A program made the translations under genes and the position numbers. The notes under the pieces are model-generated. The model saw only the letters and a program-made list of their open reading frames with translations, ran no database searches and was not told the DNA's origin. Shown piece by piece: positions 7,959 to 16,310 of a stretch of DNA of 34,025 bases. The stretch comes from a bacterium (GTDB lineage: Bacteria; Krumholzibacteriota; Krumholzibacteriia; LZORAL124-64-63), in the NCBI GenBank assembly GCA_020440705.1, contig JAGRNP010000031.1, forward strand, positions 1 through 34,025, read 5' to 3'. The first letter of the stretch is position 1, and each line of letters begins with the position of its first letter.

Positions 7959-8672
7959 TCAGCGGTACAGCGCCTTGACGTCGCCGAAGGAGCGGGACTC
8001 GAAGCCGACCGCGCCGCGCTGCACCTGGAAGTGGACCGTGAACGAGGTGTGCGTGCTGAAGGATCCGTCCGGGCTCGGCGAGTAGCCCGCCTCGGTCCGG
8101 TACGAGAAACGATAGCTGCCGGAGCCGGGCAGGGGCCCGGAGAAGACGAAGAACGGGCCGCCGGCCACCGCCGTCTCGTCGAAGACGACGCCGTCGCCGG
8201 CCGCGGGGACGAGGTCGACGATCGACACCCGCACCTCGCCCTCGCTGCCGAGCAGGACGAAGCCGGTGTAGACGGAGCCCGGGGCCGCCGCGAAATCGAC
8301 GCCGTACTCGGCATACGCCCCCATCTCGCGCGGACGCGAGAAGAAGCCGCCGTCGATGTACAGGTCGCCCGAACTGTGGATGATGACGGCGTCGCCGAAG
8401 TCATCGACGTCGAACTGCTGCCGGGCCAGGACGTTCGCCTCGAGGGTGCCGAACGAGACCTCCAGGAGTTCGGGCCCCAGCCCCGCGGTCAGGACGGTGT
8501 CGGCCAGGCCGACCACCGGCTGGTCGAGGGTGCGGATGAACGCCCCCACGCCACCGGACGGCGCGGAGACGGAATCGGCCCGGGCCGCCGCAGCGGCTGC
8601 CGCCGACAGTCCGACCAGCACCAGGAACGAGAAGAAACGGAAACGACGATGCGGACGCAGGCGCGAGATCAT
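7959..8672 (-). CDS. Secreted hypothetical protein, beta-rich
   Basis: A 237-residue protein of unrecognised family. The N terminus is a clear Sec signal peptide: basic residues (about 4-12), a hydrophobic core, then an alanine run ending near ARADS (about residue 32). The mature part alternates short hydrophobic strands with Gly/Ser/Asp turns and has no cysteine, which suits an extracytoplasmic beta-sandwich, but no motif fixes a function. The ATG at 8672 was chosen over an in-frame ATG at 8747 because a near-perfect ribosome site (GGGGGAGG) precedes it and the signal peptide starts there. It is divergent from the DUF294 pair and 70 bases upstream of the exonuclease gene on the same strand. 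Confidence 0.75.
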   Translation of the reverse strand: MISRLRPHRRFRFFSFLVLVGLSAAAAAAARADSVSAPSGGVGAFIRTLDQPVVGLADTVLTAGLGPELLEVSFGTLEANVLARQQFDVDDFGDAVIIHSSGDLYIDGGFFSRPREMGAYAEYGVDFAAAPGSVYTGFVLLGSEGEVRVSIVDLVPAAGDGVVFDETAVAGGPFFVFSGPLPGSGSYRFSYRTEAGYSPSPDGSFSTHTSFTVHFQVQRGAVGFESRSFGDVKALYR

Positions 8673-8779
8673 GGATCCTCCCCCTTGCTCGAGATCCGTG
8701 TGGGGCCCGTTGATGATGGAGATACGGAGGGGCGCCGCGCGGGTCAATGGGCGGACTGCCCCGACCGGTGGGAATCCCC

Positions 8780-8807
8780 TTGTCAGCGGTACCGCCGGTG
8801 GTACATT
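8780..8807 (+). promoter_or_regulatory. Sigma-70-like promoter of the membrane protein/DUF294 pair
   Basis: TTGTCA at 8780-8785 and TACATT at 8802-8807 are separated by 16 bases. They lie 25 bases upstream of the ATG at 8833. Each hexamer matches the consensus at most positions. Location upstream of the two-gene unit supports it; transcription was not shown. Confidence 0.45.
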
Positions 8808-8832
8808 GGGGCCAACTCAGCCGGGAGCCGCC

Positions 8833-9273
8833 ATGATCAAGAATCCCAGACTGCGCGCCCTCGTCGGCATGGCCCTCGGGGCCGCGGCCGGCGCCAGCCT
8901 CTGCCTCAGCATCCTGCCCCTGACCTTGTACCAGGCCCGCATCGGTGACGAGACCGTCCTAGCCCGCATGCTCATGCCGTACGTGCCCCACGTGGCCATG
9001 GTGTGGGTGGCCGGCGGGTGGGGCGCGGCGCGCGTGGGCTTTCCCCTCGGCGGCGGCGCCGTGATGGCCCTGGCCGGACTGGCCTCGGCCCTGTTCGCCT
9101 TGTGGTCGGCCCTCGAGCCGGGCGCCTCGACCATGACGGTGAAGATCCTCGCGGTCGGCGGCCTGACGGGCCTGGTGTACGGCTTCCTGGGCGGCCTGCT
9201 GCTGGGACGCGTCCTGGCCACGCCGGGCGCCGCGTCCGACGACGACGCCCTGCCGGAGGTCGGCAAGCCGTGA
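8833..9273 (+). CDS. Small four-helix membrane protein, hypothetical
   Basis: A 146-residue protein with about four hydrophobic helices (near 11-32, 47-68, 73-94 and 103-128) and an acidic tail. No family motif is recognised. Glycine- and alanine-rich helices suggest a compact membrane bundle. Its stop codon overlaps the GTG start of the DUF294 gene as GTGA (9270-9273), so the two proteins are made together and probably work together. It may anchor or regulate its partner; this is inference from coupling only. Confidence 0.75.
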   Translation: MIKNPRLRALVGMALGAAAGASLCLSILPLTLYQARIGDETVLARMLMPYVPHVAMVWVAGGWGAARVGFPLGGGAVMALAGLASALFALWSALEPGASTMTVKILAVGGLTGLVYGFLGGLLLGRVLATPGAASDDDALPEVGKP

Positions 9274-11078
9274 TCGCCGACCTGCGCGACTTCCTGCTGC
9301 ACCACCACCCCTTCGACCAGCTCACGGCCGACGAGCGCGAGCGCGTGCACGGCGCGGCGCGGCAGCGGGAGTTCGCCGCCGGCCAGGTGGTCGTGCGGCC
9401 GGGCGGTCCGGTCAGCAAGTGCCTGTTCATCGTGGCGGCCGGGAGCGCGCGGCTCGAGCGCGACGCGTTCACCGGGCGCACCCTCGAGGAAGGCGACTGC
9501 TTCGGCTACCCGTCGATCCTCAGCGGCAACAGCCCCACCGCCGCGGTGGTGGCCGAGAGCGACCTGACGGTGCACTGCGTCCCGGCCGACGTCTTCAAGG
9601 GCCTGCTGGGCAACGCCGCCTTCGCCGAGTTCTTCCTCAAGGACCTGGGCGAGCGCCTGCGCCTGGCCGCGGCGAGCGCGCCGGGCACCCTGGGCGGCGA
9701 ACTGACGACGCCGGTGGGCGAACTGGGCCTCAGGCCCCTGGTGCGCGTGGCGCCGGACGCGACCGTGGGCGATGCCGCGCGGGCCATGGGCCGGGCCGGC
9801 GAGGACGTGGTGCTGGTCGACACCCTGCCGCCCGGCATCGTCACCGACCACGACTTCCAGACCAAGGTGCTGGCCGAGGATCGCGGCCCCGCGACGCCGG
9901 TGCGCGAGGTGATGACGCCCGACCTGAAGACCCTGCCCGCCGACACGCCCGTGCACAGCGCGCTGCTCTACATGCTCGAGGAGCGCATCCACCACCTGCC
10001 GGTGACGCGCGACGGCGACCTCGTGGGCCTCGTCTCGGCCACCGACCTGCTGCGCCACCAGACGCGCAACCCGCTCTACCTCACGCGGCAGCTCGAGCGC
10101 CTCGAGGATCCGGCGGCCCTGGCCACGTACAGCGCCAACGCGGCGGCCATGATCGAGCGGCTCTACGGCGGGGGGCTGAAGGTGGCCCAGGTGGGGCGCA
10201 TCTTCTCGTCGGTGAACGACACGCTCATGCGGCGGCTGCTGCGGCTGGCCGAGACCGAGCTCGGTCCGGCGCCCTGCCCCTACGCCTGGCTCGTGTTCGG
10301 GTCCGAGGGGCGCATGGAGCAGGCCCTGATCACCGATCAGGACAACGCGCTGGTGTACGCCGAGGCGGGCGCGGCGCAGGCGGCCTACTTCGCGCGGCTG
10401 GCCGAGGTCGTGGTGGGGCACCTGCTGACGGCGGGCTTCCCCGAGTGTCCGGGCGGCTACATGGCCACCAACTGGTGCAAGCCCCTGGGCGACTGGCTCG
10501 AGCTCATGCGCGGCTGGATCGAGACGCCCGGCCCCGAGAGCCTGATGATGGTGGGGATCTTCTTCGACTTCCGCAGCGTGGGCGGCGGGCTCGACGTGGG
10601 CGCCATGGAGGACGTCGTCACCGGCGCCGCCGACAACCAGATCTTCATGGCCCACCTGGCGCGGCAGTCGCTCGGCTTCCGGCCGCCGCTGAACTTCTTC
10701 CGGCAGATCCAGGCCGACGACGGCATGGTCGACCTGAAGACCGGCGGCATCGCGCCGATCGTGGCGTCGGGCCGGGTGCTCGGCATCGCGGCCGGCACGC
10801 GCGAGCGGCCCACCCGCGCGCGCTACGAGGCCGCCATCGCGGCCGGCCTGATCAGCGACGACCTCGGCCAGACCGTCATCGAGACCTACCGCTTCCTGCT
10901 CGGCCTGCGCCTGGAGACCCAGCTGCGCGTGCTGCGCGAGCGGGGCGCGCCCGACAACCGCATCCGGCTGAAGGACCTCTCCTCCCGCGACCACCGCCAC
11001 CTGAAGGACGCCTTCGGGGTGATCCGCGAACTGCAGGAGAAGGTCGGGCACCGCTTCCGGGTGAACCTGCTGGGCTGA
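9270..11078 (+). CDS. cNMP-binding, CBS and DUF294 putative nucleotidyltransferase
   Basis: A 602-residue signalling protein. An N-terminal cyclic-nucleotide-binding (Crp-like) domain spans about 10-130. A CBS pair spans about 155-265, with VMTPDLKTLPADTPV and a VSATDLL end. The DUF294 nucleotidyltransferase domain has FGSEGRMEQ (343-351) and the metal-binding TDQDNA with D356 and D358, as in GlnD/GlnE-like transferases. The DUF294 C-terminal domain (about 455-600) completes the family architecture. GTG start at 9270 is set by GGAGGT at 9254-9259 and the overlap with the upstream gene. The substrate is not known for the family; in other bacteria such genes often accompany acetate-type symporters and DnaQ-like exonucleases. 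Both relatives occur in this window. Confidence 0.9.
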   Translation: MIADLRDFLLHHHPFDQLTADERERVHGAARQREFAAGQVVVRPGGPVSKCLFIVAAGSARLERDAFTGRTLEEGDCFGYPSILSGNSPTAAVVAESDLTVHCVPADVFKGLLGNAAFAEFFLKDLGERLRLAAASAPGTLGGELTTPVGELGLRPLVRVAPDATVGDAARAMGRAGEDVVLVDTLPPGIVTDHDFQTKVLAEDRGPATPVREVMTPDLKTLPADTPVHSALLYMLEERIHHLPVTRDGDLVGLVSATDLLRHQTRNPLYLTRQLERLEDPAALATYSANAAAMIERLYGGGLKVAQVGRIFSSVNDTLMRRLLRLAETELGPAPCPYAWLVFGSEGRMEQALITDQDNALVYAEAGAAQAAYFARLAEVVVGHLLTAGFPECPGGYMATNWCKPLGDWLELMRGWIETPGPESLMMVGIFFDFRSVGGGLDVGAMEDVVTGAADNQIFMAHLARQSLGFRPPLNFFRQIQADDGMVDLKTGGIAPIVASGRVLGIAAGTRERPTRARYEAAIAAGLISDDLGQTVIETYRFLLGLRLETQLRVLRERGAPDNRIRLKDLSSRDHRHLKDAFGVIRELQEKVGHRFRVNLLG

Positions 11079-11096
11079 CGACGGGCCCGCCGCCCG

Positions 11097-12608
11097 CTAC
11101 GACGCCTGCGCCGCCATCGCCTGGCCCACCTGCTCCTTGAGCACGCCCGCCACCGCCGCGACGATCATGGAGATCTCCGCCGCCGTGATGGCGAAGTGCG
11201 GCGTGAAGCGCAGCCCGTTGCGCCCGCCGTGGATCATGTGGATGCCCCGCCGGCGCAGCTTCTCCTCCAGCCCGCCCACGCCGTTCACCGGACACAGCAC
11301 CGGATCGAGCTCGATGTTCACCATCAGGCCCGTGCCCTCGACGCCCGCGACCAGCTCGCCGAACGTGTCGGCGAGGGCCGCGAGCTCGGCGCGCAGCTGC
11401 TCGCCGCGGGCGCGGATGTTCTGCCTGAGCCCGTCCTCCATGGCGCCGAGCACCGCGCAACCCACCTCCAGGGCGCGCGGGCAGGTGGTCATGGTGTTGC
11501 CGTAGACGCCGGTGCGGTAGAGGGCCGCCGCCGCGCCGGAGAGGGCCAACACCGACAGGGGGTACTGCCCGGCGTTGAGGGCCTTGGAGAAGGTCTCGAG
11601 GTCGGGCGCCTCGCTGTTCTCGAACCCCGGGTAGTCGACGAGGCTCAGGTGTCCGGTGGCGCGGAAGCCGGCCTGGATCGAGTCGCACACCAGCAGCGCG
11701 CCGTGCTCGCGGGTCAGGCGGCGGGCCAGGTCGTAGTACTCGGGCGTGAGCGCCAGGCCCGGCTCGCCCTCGCCCATCACCGGCTCGATGAAGAAGCCCT
11801 CGAAGAAGATCCCGTGGGCCGCGGCGCGGGCGAAGGCCTGCTCCAGCCCCACCGTGTCGTTGGGCTCGACGAGGATGAGCTGGTCGCGCCCGCGGAACGA
11901 GGCCAGGTGGCTCTTGTAGGTGGCGAGGGTCGAGCCCGAGATGCGCGCGGCCGGATCGGTGCGCCCGTGGAAGCCGCCGGCCAGGCTGAGGTACTTGATC
12001 GTCTTGCCCTCGTGGGGCGCGCCCGACGTCGTCTGCGTGAAGGCGTGCAGGTCGGTGATGCGGGCGGCCATGGTCACCGACTCCGAGCCGCTGTTCAGGC
12101 AGATGAACCGGTCATAGGGGCATCCGCCGCGGGTGTGGCCGATCTCGGCGCGCAGGGCCGCGGCGAAGCGCTGCTGCGAGACGCTGGGCGTCATCACGTT
12201 GGCCATGACCCAGGGCTTGGCGAGGGCTTCGACCACCGCGGCCGGGGCGTGGCCCAGGCCGAGCATGCCGTAGCCGCCCGAGTCGTGCACCACGGCGCCG
12301 CGCGTCGTCACGATCCACGGACCCCGGGCCGCGAGCGGCACGTACGGGCTGCGCGCGGCGGCGCCGTAGAAGTTCAGGAAGCCGTCCTGCAGTCCGGCGC
12401 AGACGGCGTCCTCGTCACCGGTGGTCAGGTCGGCCAACTCGCCCCGCCGGGCCAGGTCGCGCGCCTCGGCGAGGGCGGCGCGCACGGCGTCCTGCAGGTC
12501 GGCGTCGTGGACGAGAAAGGGCAGGATCACCTCGTCGGGCAGGCCCGGCGTGGCGCTCGGGCCGGTCAGGGTGCGCAGGGTGGTCAGGTCGTCCCAGGGC
12601 GTGGTCAT
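11097..12608 (-). CDS. Class III PLP-dependent aminotransferase in the arginine operon
   Basis: A 503-residue fold-type I aminotransferase. Motifs seen: SGSES (173-177) for the phosphate site, GGFHGRT (211-217), CDSIQAG (308-314) where family members usually read DEVQTG, and the PLP lysine K342 in ETFSKALNAG. The C-terminal GLRFTPHFAI contains the substrate-carboxylate arginine. It is longer than acetylornithine aminotransferase (about 400) owing to an N-terminal extension of about 90 residues. It lies 65 bases behind argH on the same strand, so an amino donor/acceptor role near ornithine or arginine is plausible, but the substrate cannot be read from sequence. The changed PLP-ring motif argues for a distinct subfamily. 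Confidence 0.85.
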   Translation of the reverse strand: MTTPWDDLTTLRTLTGPSATPGLPDEVILPFLVHDADLQDAVRAALAEARDLARRGELADLTTGDEDAVCAGLQDGFLNFYGAAARSPYVPLAARGPWIVTTRGAVVHDSGGYGMLGLGHAPAAVVEALAKPWVMANVMTPSVSQQRFAAALRAEIGHTRGGCPYDRFICLNSGSESVTMAARITDLHAFTQTTSGAPHEGKTIKYLSLAGGFHGRTDPAARISGSTLATYKSHLASFRGRDQLILVEPNDTVGLEQAFARAAAHGIFFEGFFIEPVMGEGEPGLALTPEYYDLARRLTREHGALLVCDSIQAGFRATGHLSLVDYPGFENSEAPDLETFSKALNAGQYPLSVLALSGAAAALYRTGVYGNTMTTCPRALEVGCAVLGAMEDGLRQNIRARGEQLRAELAALADTFGELVAGVEGTGLMVNIELDPVLCPVNGVGGLEEKLRRRGIHMIHGGRNGLRFTPHFAITAAEISMIVAAVAGVLKEQVGQAMAAQAS

Positions 12609-12673
12609 GGCGGGTCCTCCGCGTTCGGTCGGGGTTCGTCGGTTCGGGAAATCGGGAGCCGGGGCCGGGCCGC

Positions 12674-13879
12674 TCAGGCCCGCCCGCGTCGTCGCGCCGC
12701 TTCGGCGGCCGCCACCTCGCGGTAGGCGTCGCGGAAGGGCATGCCGTCGCGCACGAGGGTCAGGGCGCGCTCGGTGGCGTAGAGCTCGTCGGTGAGTGCG
12801 GCCGCGCAGCGGTCGGCGTCGATCTCGAGCCCGGCCAGGACGATGCCCATGGCCCGCAGGCTGTCGAGGGTCACGGCCACGCCGTGGAAGAGCGGCCCCT
12901 TGGTGAGCTGCACGTCGCGGTTGTAGCCGGACATGAGGCTCGTCGTCAGGCCCTTGACCTTGGTCTCCTCGCCCACGACCACGTGGTAGCGGGCGCGCAC
13001 GAGCTCGAGCACGTCGGCGTTGCGCTTCTGGGGCATGATCGAGCTGCCGGTGCAGGCGGCGTCGGGCAGCCGGACGATGCCGAACTCGCGGGTCGAGAAG
13101 AGCAGCAGGTCGGTGGCCAGCCGGTTCAGGCCGTCCATGACCTGGGCGCAGGCCGTCAGCAGCAGGGCCTCGGTGCGCCCGCGGCTGAGCTGGGCGTGCA
13201 GGGGGTTCTCCTGCACGTGGGCGAATCCCAGCTCGGCCGCGGTGCGCTCCCGGTCGATCCCGAGCACCGGCACGCCGAAGCCGGCGGCGGTGCCCAGGGG
13301 CGAGCGATCGACCAGGGTGCGGACGTGGGCGAGCAGAGCGCCGTCGTCCGCGGCCGCCGCGGCGAAGCTGCCGAGCCACACGGCGACGGTGGTCGGCATG
13401 GCGGCCTGCATGTGGGTGTAGCCCGGCAGGGAGACGTCTCCCTGCCGGGCGACCACGTCGGCCAGGCAACCGACGTGGGCCTCGACGGCCGCGAGCAGCG
13501 CATCGAGGCGATCCTTCTCCCACAGGCGCAGGGCGGTGAGCACCTGGTCGTTGCGGGAGCGTCCGGTGTGGATCTTCCGGCCCGCGTCGCCGCAGCGGCG
13601 GGTCAGGAAGTTCTCCAGGGCCGTGTGCCCGTCCTCGTCGGCGGGGGTGATGGGAAAGTCGCCCCGCGCCGCCTGGCCCGCGGCCTCGGCCAGTCCGGCC
13701 TCCAGGGACCGCAGCTCGGCGGCTTCGAGCACGCCGATGCCGTGCAGCATGCGCGCGTGGGCCAGCGAGGCGCGGCAGTCGTACCCCACGAGCTGCTGGT
13801 CGAGCACATGGTCGTCGCCGGCCAGGAAGCCCTCGAGCCAGGGGTCCGGAGCCCCCTCGCGGGTCCAGAGCGTGCTCAT
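12674..13879 (-). CDS. argH: Argininosuccinate lyase
   Basis: A 401-residue member of the fumarase/aspartase superfamily; it splits argininosuccinate into arginine and fumarate, the last step of arginine synthesis. Diagnostic motifs are HTGRSRNDQ (104-112), the YTHMQ segment with H156, and the signature [10 protein letters not shown] (278-287) with catalytic S280. It is about 50-60 residues shorter than typical ArgH (about 460); the missing part is at the C terminus, so the C-terminal domain is trimmed, with active-site loops intact. The ATG overlaps the argG stop by 4 bp (13876-13879), as expected for coupled consecutive steps. Confidence 0.95.
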   Translation of the reverse strand: MSTLWTREGAPDPWLEGFLAGDDHVLDQQLVGYDCRASLAHARMLHGIGVLEAAELRSLEAGLAEAAGQAARGDFPITPADEDGHTALENFLTRRCGDAGRKIHTGRSRNDQVLTALRLWEKDRLDALLAAVEAHVGCLADVVARQGDVSLPGYTHMQAAMPTTVAVWLGSFAAAAADDGALLAHVRTLVDRSPLGTAAGFGVPVLGIDRERTAAELGFAHVQENPLHAQLSRGRTEALLLTACAQVMDGLNRLATDLLLFSTREFGIVRLPDAACTGSSIMPQKRNADVLELVRARYHVVVGEETKVKGLTTSLMSGYNRDVQLTKGPLFHGVAVTLDSLRAMGIVLAGLEIDADRCAAALTDELYATERALTLVRDGMPFRDAYREVAAAEAARRRGRA

Positions 13880-15141
13880 ACCGGCACCACGCCCCGCCGC
13901 TGCAGGATCGCGTGATGGGCCTTGAGCCGGATGGCGTTGATGCGGATGAAGCCCTGGGCGTCCATCTGGTCGTAGCCGCCGGCGACCTCCATGCTCGACA
14001 GCTCCTGGTCGTACAGCGAGCTGGGGCTGTAGCGCGCCACCGGGTACACGGCGCCCTTGTACAGCTTCACCACCACGTGGCCGTCGATCAGCTCCTGGCT
14101 CTTGGCCACCGCCGACATGAGGAAGTCCATCTCGGGGCTGAACCAGAAGCCGTTGTAGATGATCTCGGCGAGCTTGGCCGCGAGCATGTCGCGCAGGCGC
14201 ATCACCTCGCGGTCCATGGCGAGTCCCTCGAGGTCGCGGTGGGCGGCCAACAGGATCGTCCCGCCGGGTGTCTCGTACACACCCCGCGACTTGACCCCGA
14301 CGAAACGGTTCTCGACCATGTCGAGCCGCCCGATCCCGTTGGCGCCACCCACCGTGTTCAGGTACCGGAAGAGTTCGAGGGCACCCTTCACCGAGGTGCC
14401 GTCGTCGAGGTTGGTCACGCCGGTGGGGATGCCGTCCTTGAAGACGATGCGCAGGTGCGTGGGCGAGTCGGGCGCCTTCTCCGGCGTGACGGTGCGCGAG
14501 TAGACGTCCTCGGGGCAGACCGTGTCCGGCTCCTCGAGGATGCCCGCCTCGTGGCTGATGTGCAGCAGGTTGTCGTCTTCGCTGTAGGGCTTGGCCGCGG
14601 TCGACTTGACCTCGATGCCCTTGGCCGCCGCGTAGTTGATCATGTCGGTGCGGCCCTTGAAGGCCGCCAGGAAGGCCGGATTCTTCCAGGGCGCGATGAC
14701 CTTCAGGTCGGGCGCCAGGGCGTGGTAGGCCAGCTCGAAACGCACCTGGTCGTTGCCCTTGCCCGTGGCGCCGTGGCTGACCCACGCGGCGCCCTCCTCC
14801 CGCGCGATCTCGACCTGCCGCTTGGCGATGAGCGGGCGCGCCACGGCGGTGCCCAGCAGGTAGCGCCCCTCGTAGACGGCGTTGGCGCTGATCATGGGAA
14901 AGATGTAGTCGCTGACGAACTCGGCCTTCAGGTCCTCGGTGCGCACCTTCACGGCGCCGCAGGCCAGCGCCTTCTGCCCAGCGGCGGCCAGGTCGTCGTC
15001 CTGGCCCACGTCGGCGATGTACGCGACGACCTCGAAGCCCTGGTCGATGAGCCAGGCGAGGATGATGCTGGTGTCCAGACCGCCGCTGTAGGCGAGGACG
15101 ACCTTTTCCTTGGGGCTGTTCTGCTGCTTGCCCTGGGCCAT
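13876..15141 (-). CDS. argG: Argininosuccinate synthase
   Basis: A 421-residue cytoplasmic ligase that joins citrulline and aspartate with ATP, releasing PPi and AMP. The N-type ATP pyrophosphatase loop AYSGGLDTS is at 17-25, followed by the AYIADVGQ strand, and [14 protein letters not shown], the citrulline/aspartate site, follows near 125. The length matches the 400-420-residue class. It is first in the argG-argH-aminotransferase operon, with AGGAG nine bases before the ATG. A LysR gene is transcribed divergently across a 102-base AT-rich region, so regulation by that protein is likely. Confidence 0.96.
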   Translation of the reverse strand: MAQGKQQNSPKEKVVLAYSGGLDTSIILAWLIDQGFEVVAYIADVGQDDDLAAAGQKALACGAVKVRTEDLKAEFVSDYIFPMISANAVYEGRYLLGTAVARPLIAKRQVEIAREEGAAWVSHGATGKGNDQVRFELAYHALAPDLKVIAPWKNPAFLAAFKGRTDMINYAAAKGIEVKSTAAKPYSEDDNLLHISHEAGILEEPDTVCPEDVYSRTVTPEKAPDSPTHLRIVFKDGIPTGVTNLDDGTSVKGALELFRYLNTVGGANGIGRLDMVENRFVGVKSRGVYETPGGTILLAAHRDLEGLAMDREVMRLRDMLAAKLAEIIYNGFWFSPEMDFLMSAVAKSQELIDGHVVVKLYKGAVYPVARYSPSSLYDQELSSMEVAGGYDQMDAQGFIRINAIRLKAHHAILQRRGVVPV

Positions 15142-15195
15142 GACCGGAGCTCCTGTCGTCGGGTGTCACGGGGTGAAGGGGGCAAGGTAGCGGCG

Positions 15196-15230
15196 CATTT
15201 ATGATTTGAATAATCGATTATAATAAGTTA
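15196..15230. promoter_or_regulatory. Overlapping divergent promoters and palindrome between argG and the LysR gene
   Basis: ATAATCGATTAT at 15210-15221 is a perfect 12-bp palindrome in an AT-rich island. ATTATAAT at 15217-15224 provides a perfect TATAAT hexamer on each strand: 15219-15224 on plus (LysR gene) and 15222-15217 on minus (argG). No good -35 hexamer is seen for either, which fits activator-dependent promoters. Divergent LysR genes usually autoregulate from such a site. Confidence 0.55.
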
Positions 15231-15243
15231 TTGATGACTCAGA

Positions 15244-16107
15244 ATGAGTTTACTCCACCCGGGGATCACGGCCTTCCAGGCCATCGCGCGGCTGGGCACC
15301 GTCCATGCCGCGGCCCAGGAGATCGGACTCAGCCAGACCGGCGTGACGCAGCGCATCCGGGGGCTCGAGCGGGACCTGGGCGTGACCCTCTTCGTCCGCT
15401 CCCGGCGCGGCATGCGGCTGACGACCGAGGGCGAGGCCCTCGTCCGCTGGTGCCAGCGGGTGGGCGATCTCGAGGGCGAGCTGATCTCGTTCATGGGGCG
15501 CGAGGCCCCGGCCGGCGCGGTGCGCGTCACCCTGACGGGACCGTCGAGCCTGATGCGGCGCCGGGTGATCCCGGCGGTGGCGGGGGTGCTCGCCCGGCAC
15601 CGGGGCGTGGTGGCGACCTACCTGCTGGACGACCAGGGCGGCGGTCTGGCCCACCTCAAGCAGGGCACGGCCCAGCTGGCCGCCCTGCCCCGGACCGAGG
15701 TCGTGAACGAAGTCGACGCCAAGCTGCTCGCGCCGGTGCGGCTGCGGCTGCTCGGCCCGGCGGCGTGGGCGGGGCGGGACCTGGCGGAGATCGTCCGCGC
15801 CGAGCGGATCATCGACTTCAACGCCCAGGACGCGGCGACCCTGGACTTCCTGCGCGAACACGGGCTGCCGACCGAGGGATTGCGGCAGCGCCACTTCGTG
15901 AACAGCCCGGACGCCCTGGCGGAACTGGTGGCCGCCGGACGGGGTTTCTCGGTGCTGGAAGAGGAATTCGCGGCGCCGTTCCTGGCGGCCGGTCGGCTCT
16001 TCGACCTGGCCCCACGACAGGTGCTGCAGCAGGAATTCGCGCTGGCCTGGTACCCGCGCCACGAGATGCCCGGCTACTTCCGGGACATCATCGACGCGGT
16101 GGGGTGA
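15244..16107 (+). CDS. LysR-family transcriptional regulator, ArgP/LysG-like N terminus
   Basis: A 287-residue LysR regulator. The winged HTH covers about 5-65 (AAAQEIGLSQTGVTQRIRGLE); the VTQRIRGLE recognition region resembles ArgP/LysG. The effector-binding domain follows from about 90 to the end. It is divergent from argG across a palindromic promoter region, so arginine, lysine or a related metabolite may be the effector and argG a target; this is positional inference. The ribosome site before ATG 15244 is weak and the predicted untranslated leader is only about a dozen bases. ArgP itself is about 297 residues, comparable. Identity with true ArgP is not certain. Confidence 0.85.
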   Translation: MSLLHPGITAFQAIARLGTVHAAAQEIGLSQTGVTQRIRGLERDLGVTLFVRSRRGMRLTTEGEALVRWCQRVGDLEGELISFMGREAPAGAVRVTLTGPSSLMRRRVIPAVAGVLARHRGVVATYLLDDQGGGLAHLKQGTAQLAALPRTEVVNEVDAKLLAPVRLRLLGPAAWAGRDLAEIVRAERIIDFNAQDAATLDFLREHGLPTEGLRQRHFVNSPDALAELVAAGRGFSVLEEEFAAPFLAAGRLFDLAPRQVLQQEFALAWYPRHEMPGYFRDIIDAVG

Positions 16108-16160
16108 GCGGAAAGACGAAGGAACACGGAGGACTTCCGGGGCAGGGACGCCCGACAGAG

Positions 16161-16196
16161 AAGGCCCCGGCCGGGACGGATCCCGGTCGGGGCCTT
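16161..16196 (+). terminator. Long GC hairpin downstream of the LysR gene
   Basis: A 16-bp stem pairs 16161-16176 with 16181-16196 (one G-T wobble) around loop CGGA. It lies 53 bases beyond the LysR stop. No T-tract follows, so it is terminator-like rather than a textbook intrinsic terminator. The loop is the same as in the hairpin at 20528-20555. Confidence 0.5.
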
Positions 16197-16310
16197 CGGC
16201 ATGCCGGCGCGGGCGGGATTTACCGAAACAATACGCTCCGGCCCCGGCGGCGCGGCCCGCACGGAACTAGAATGGGGAGATCGACAGACCTCCACCGGAA
16301 GGATCCCGCC

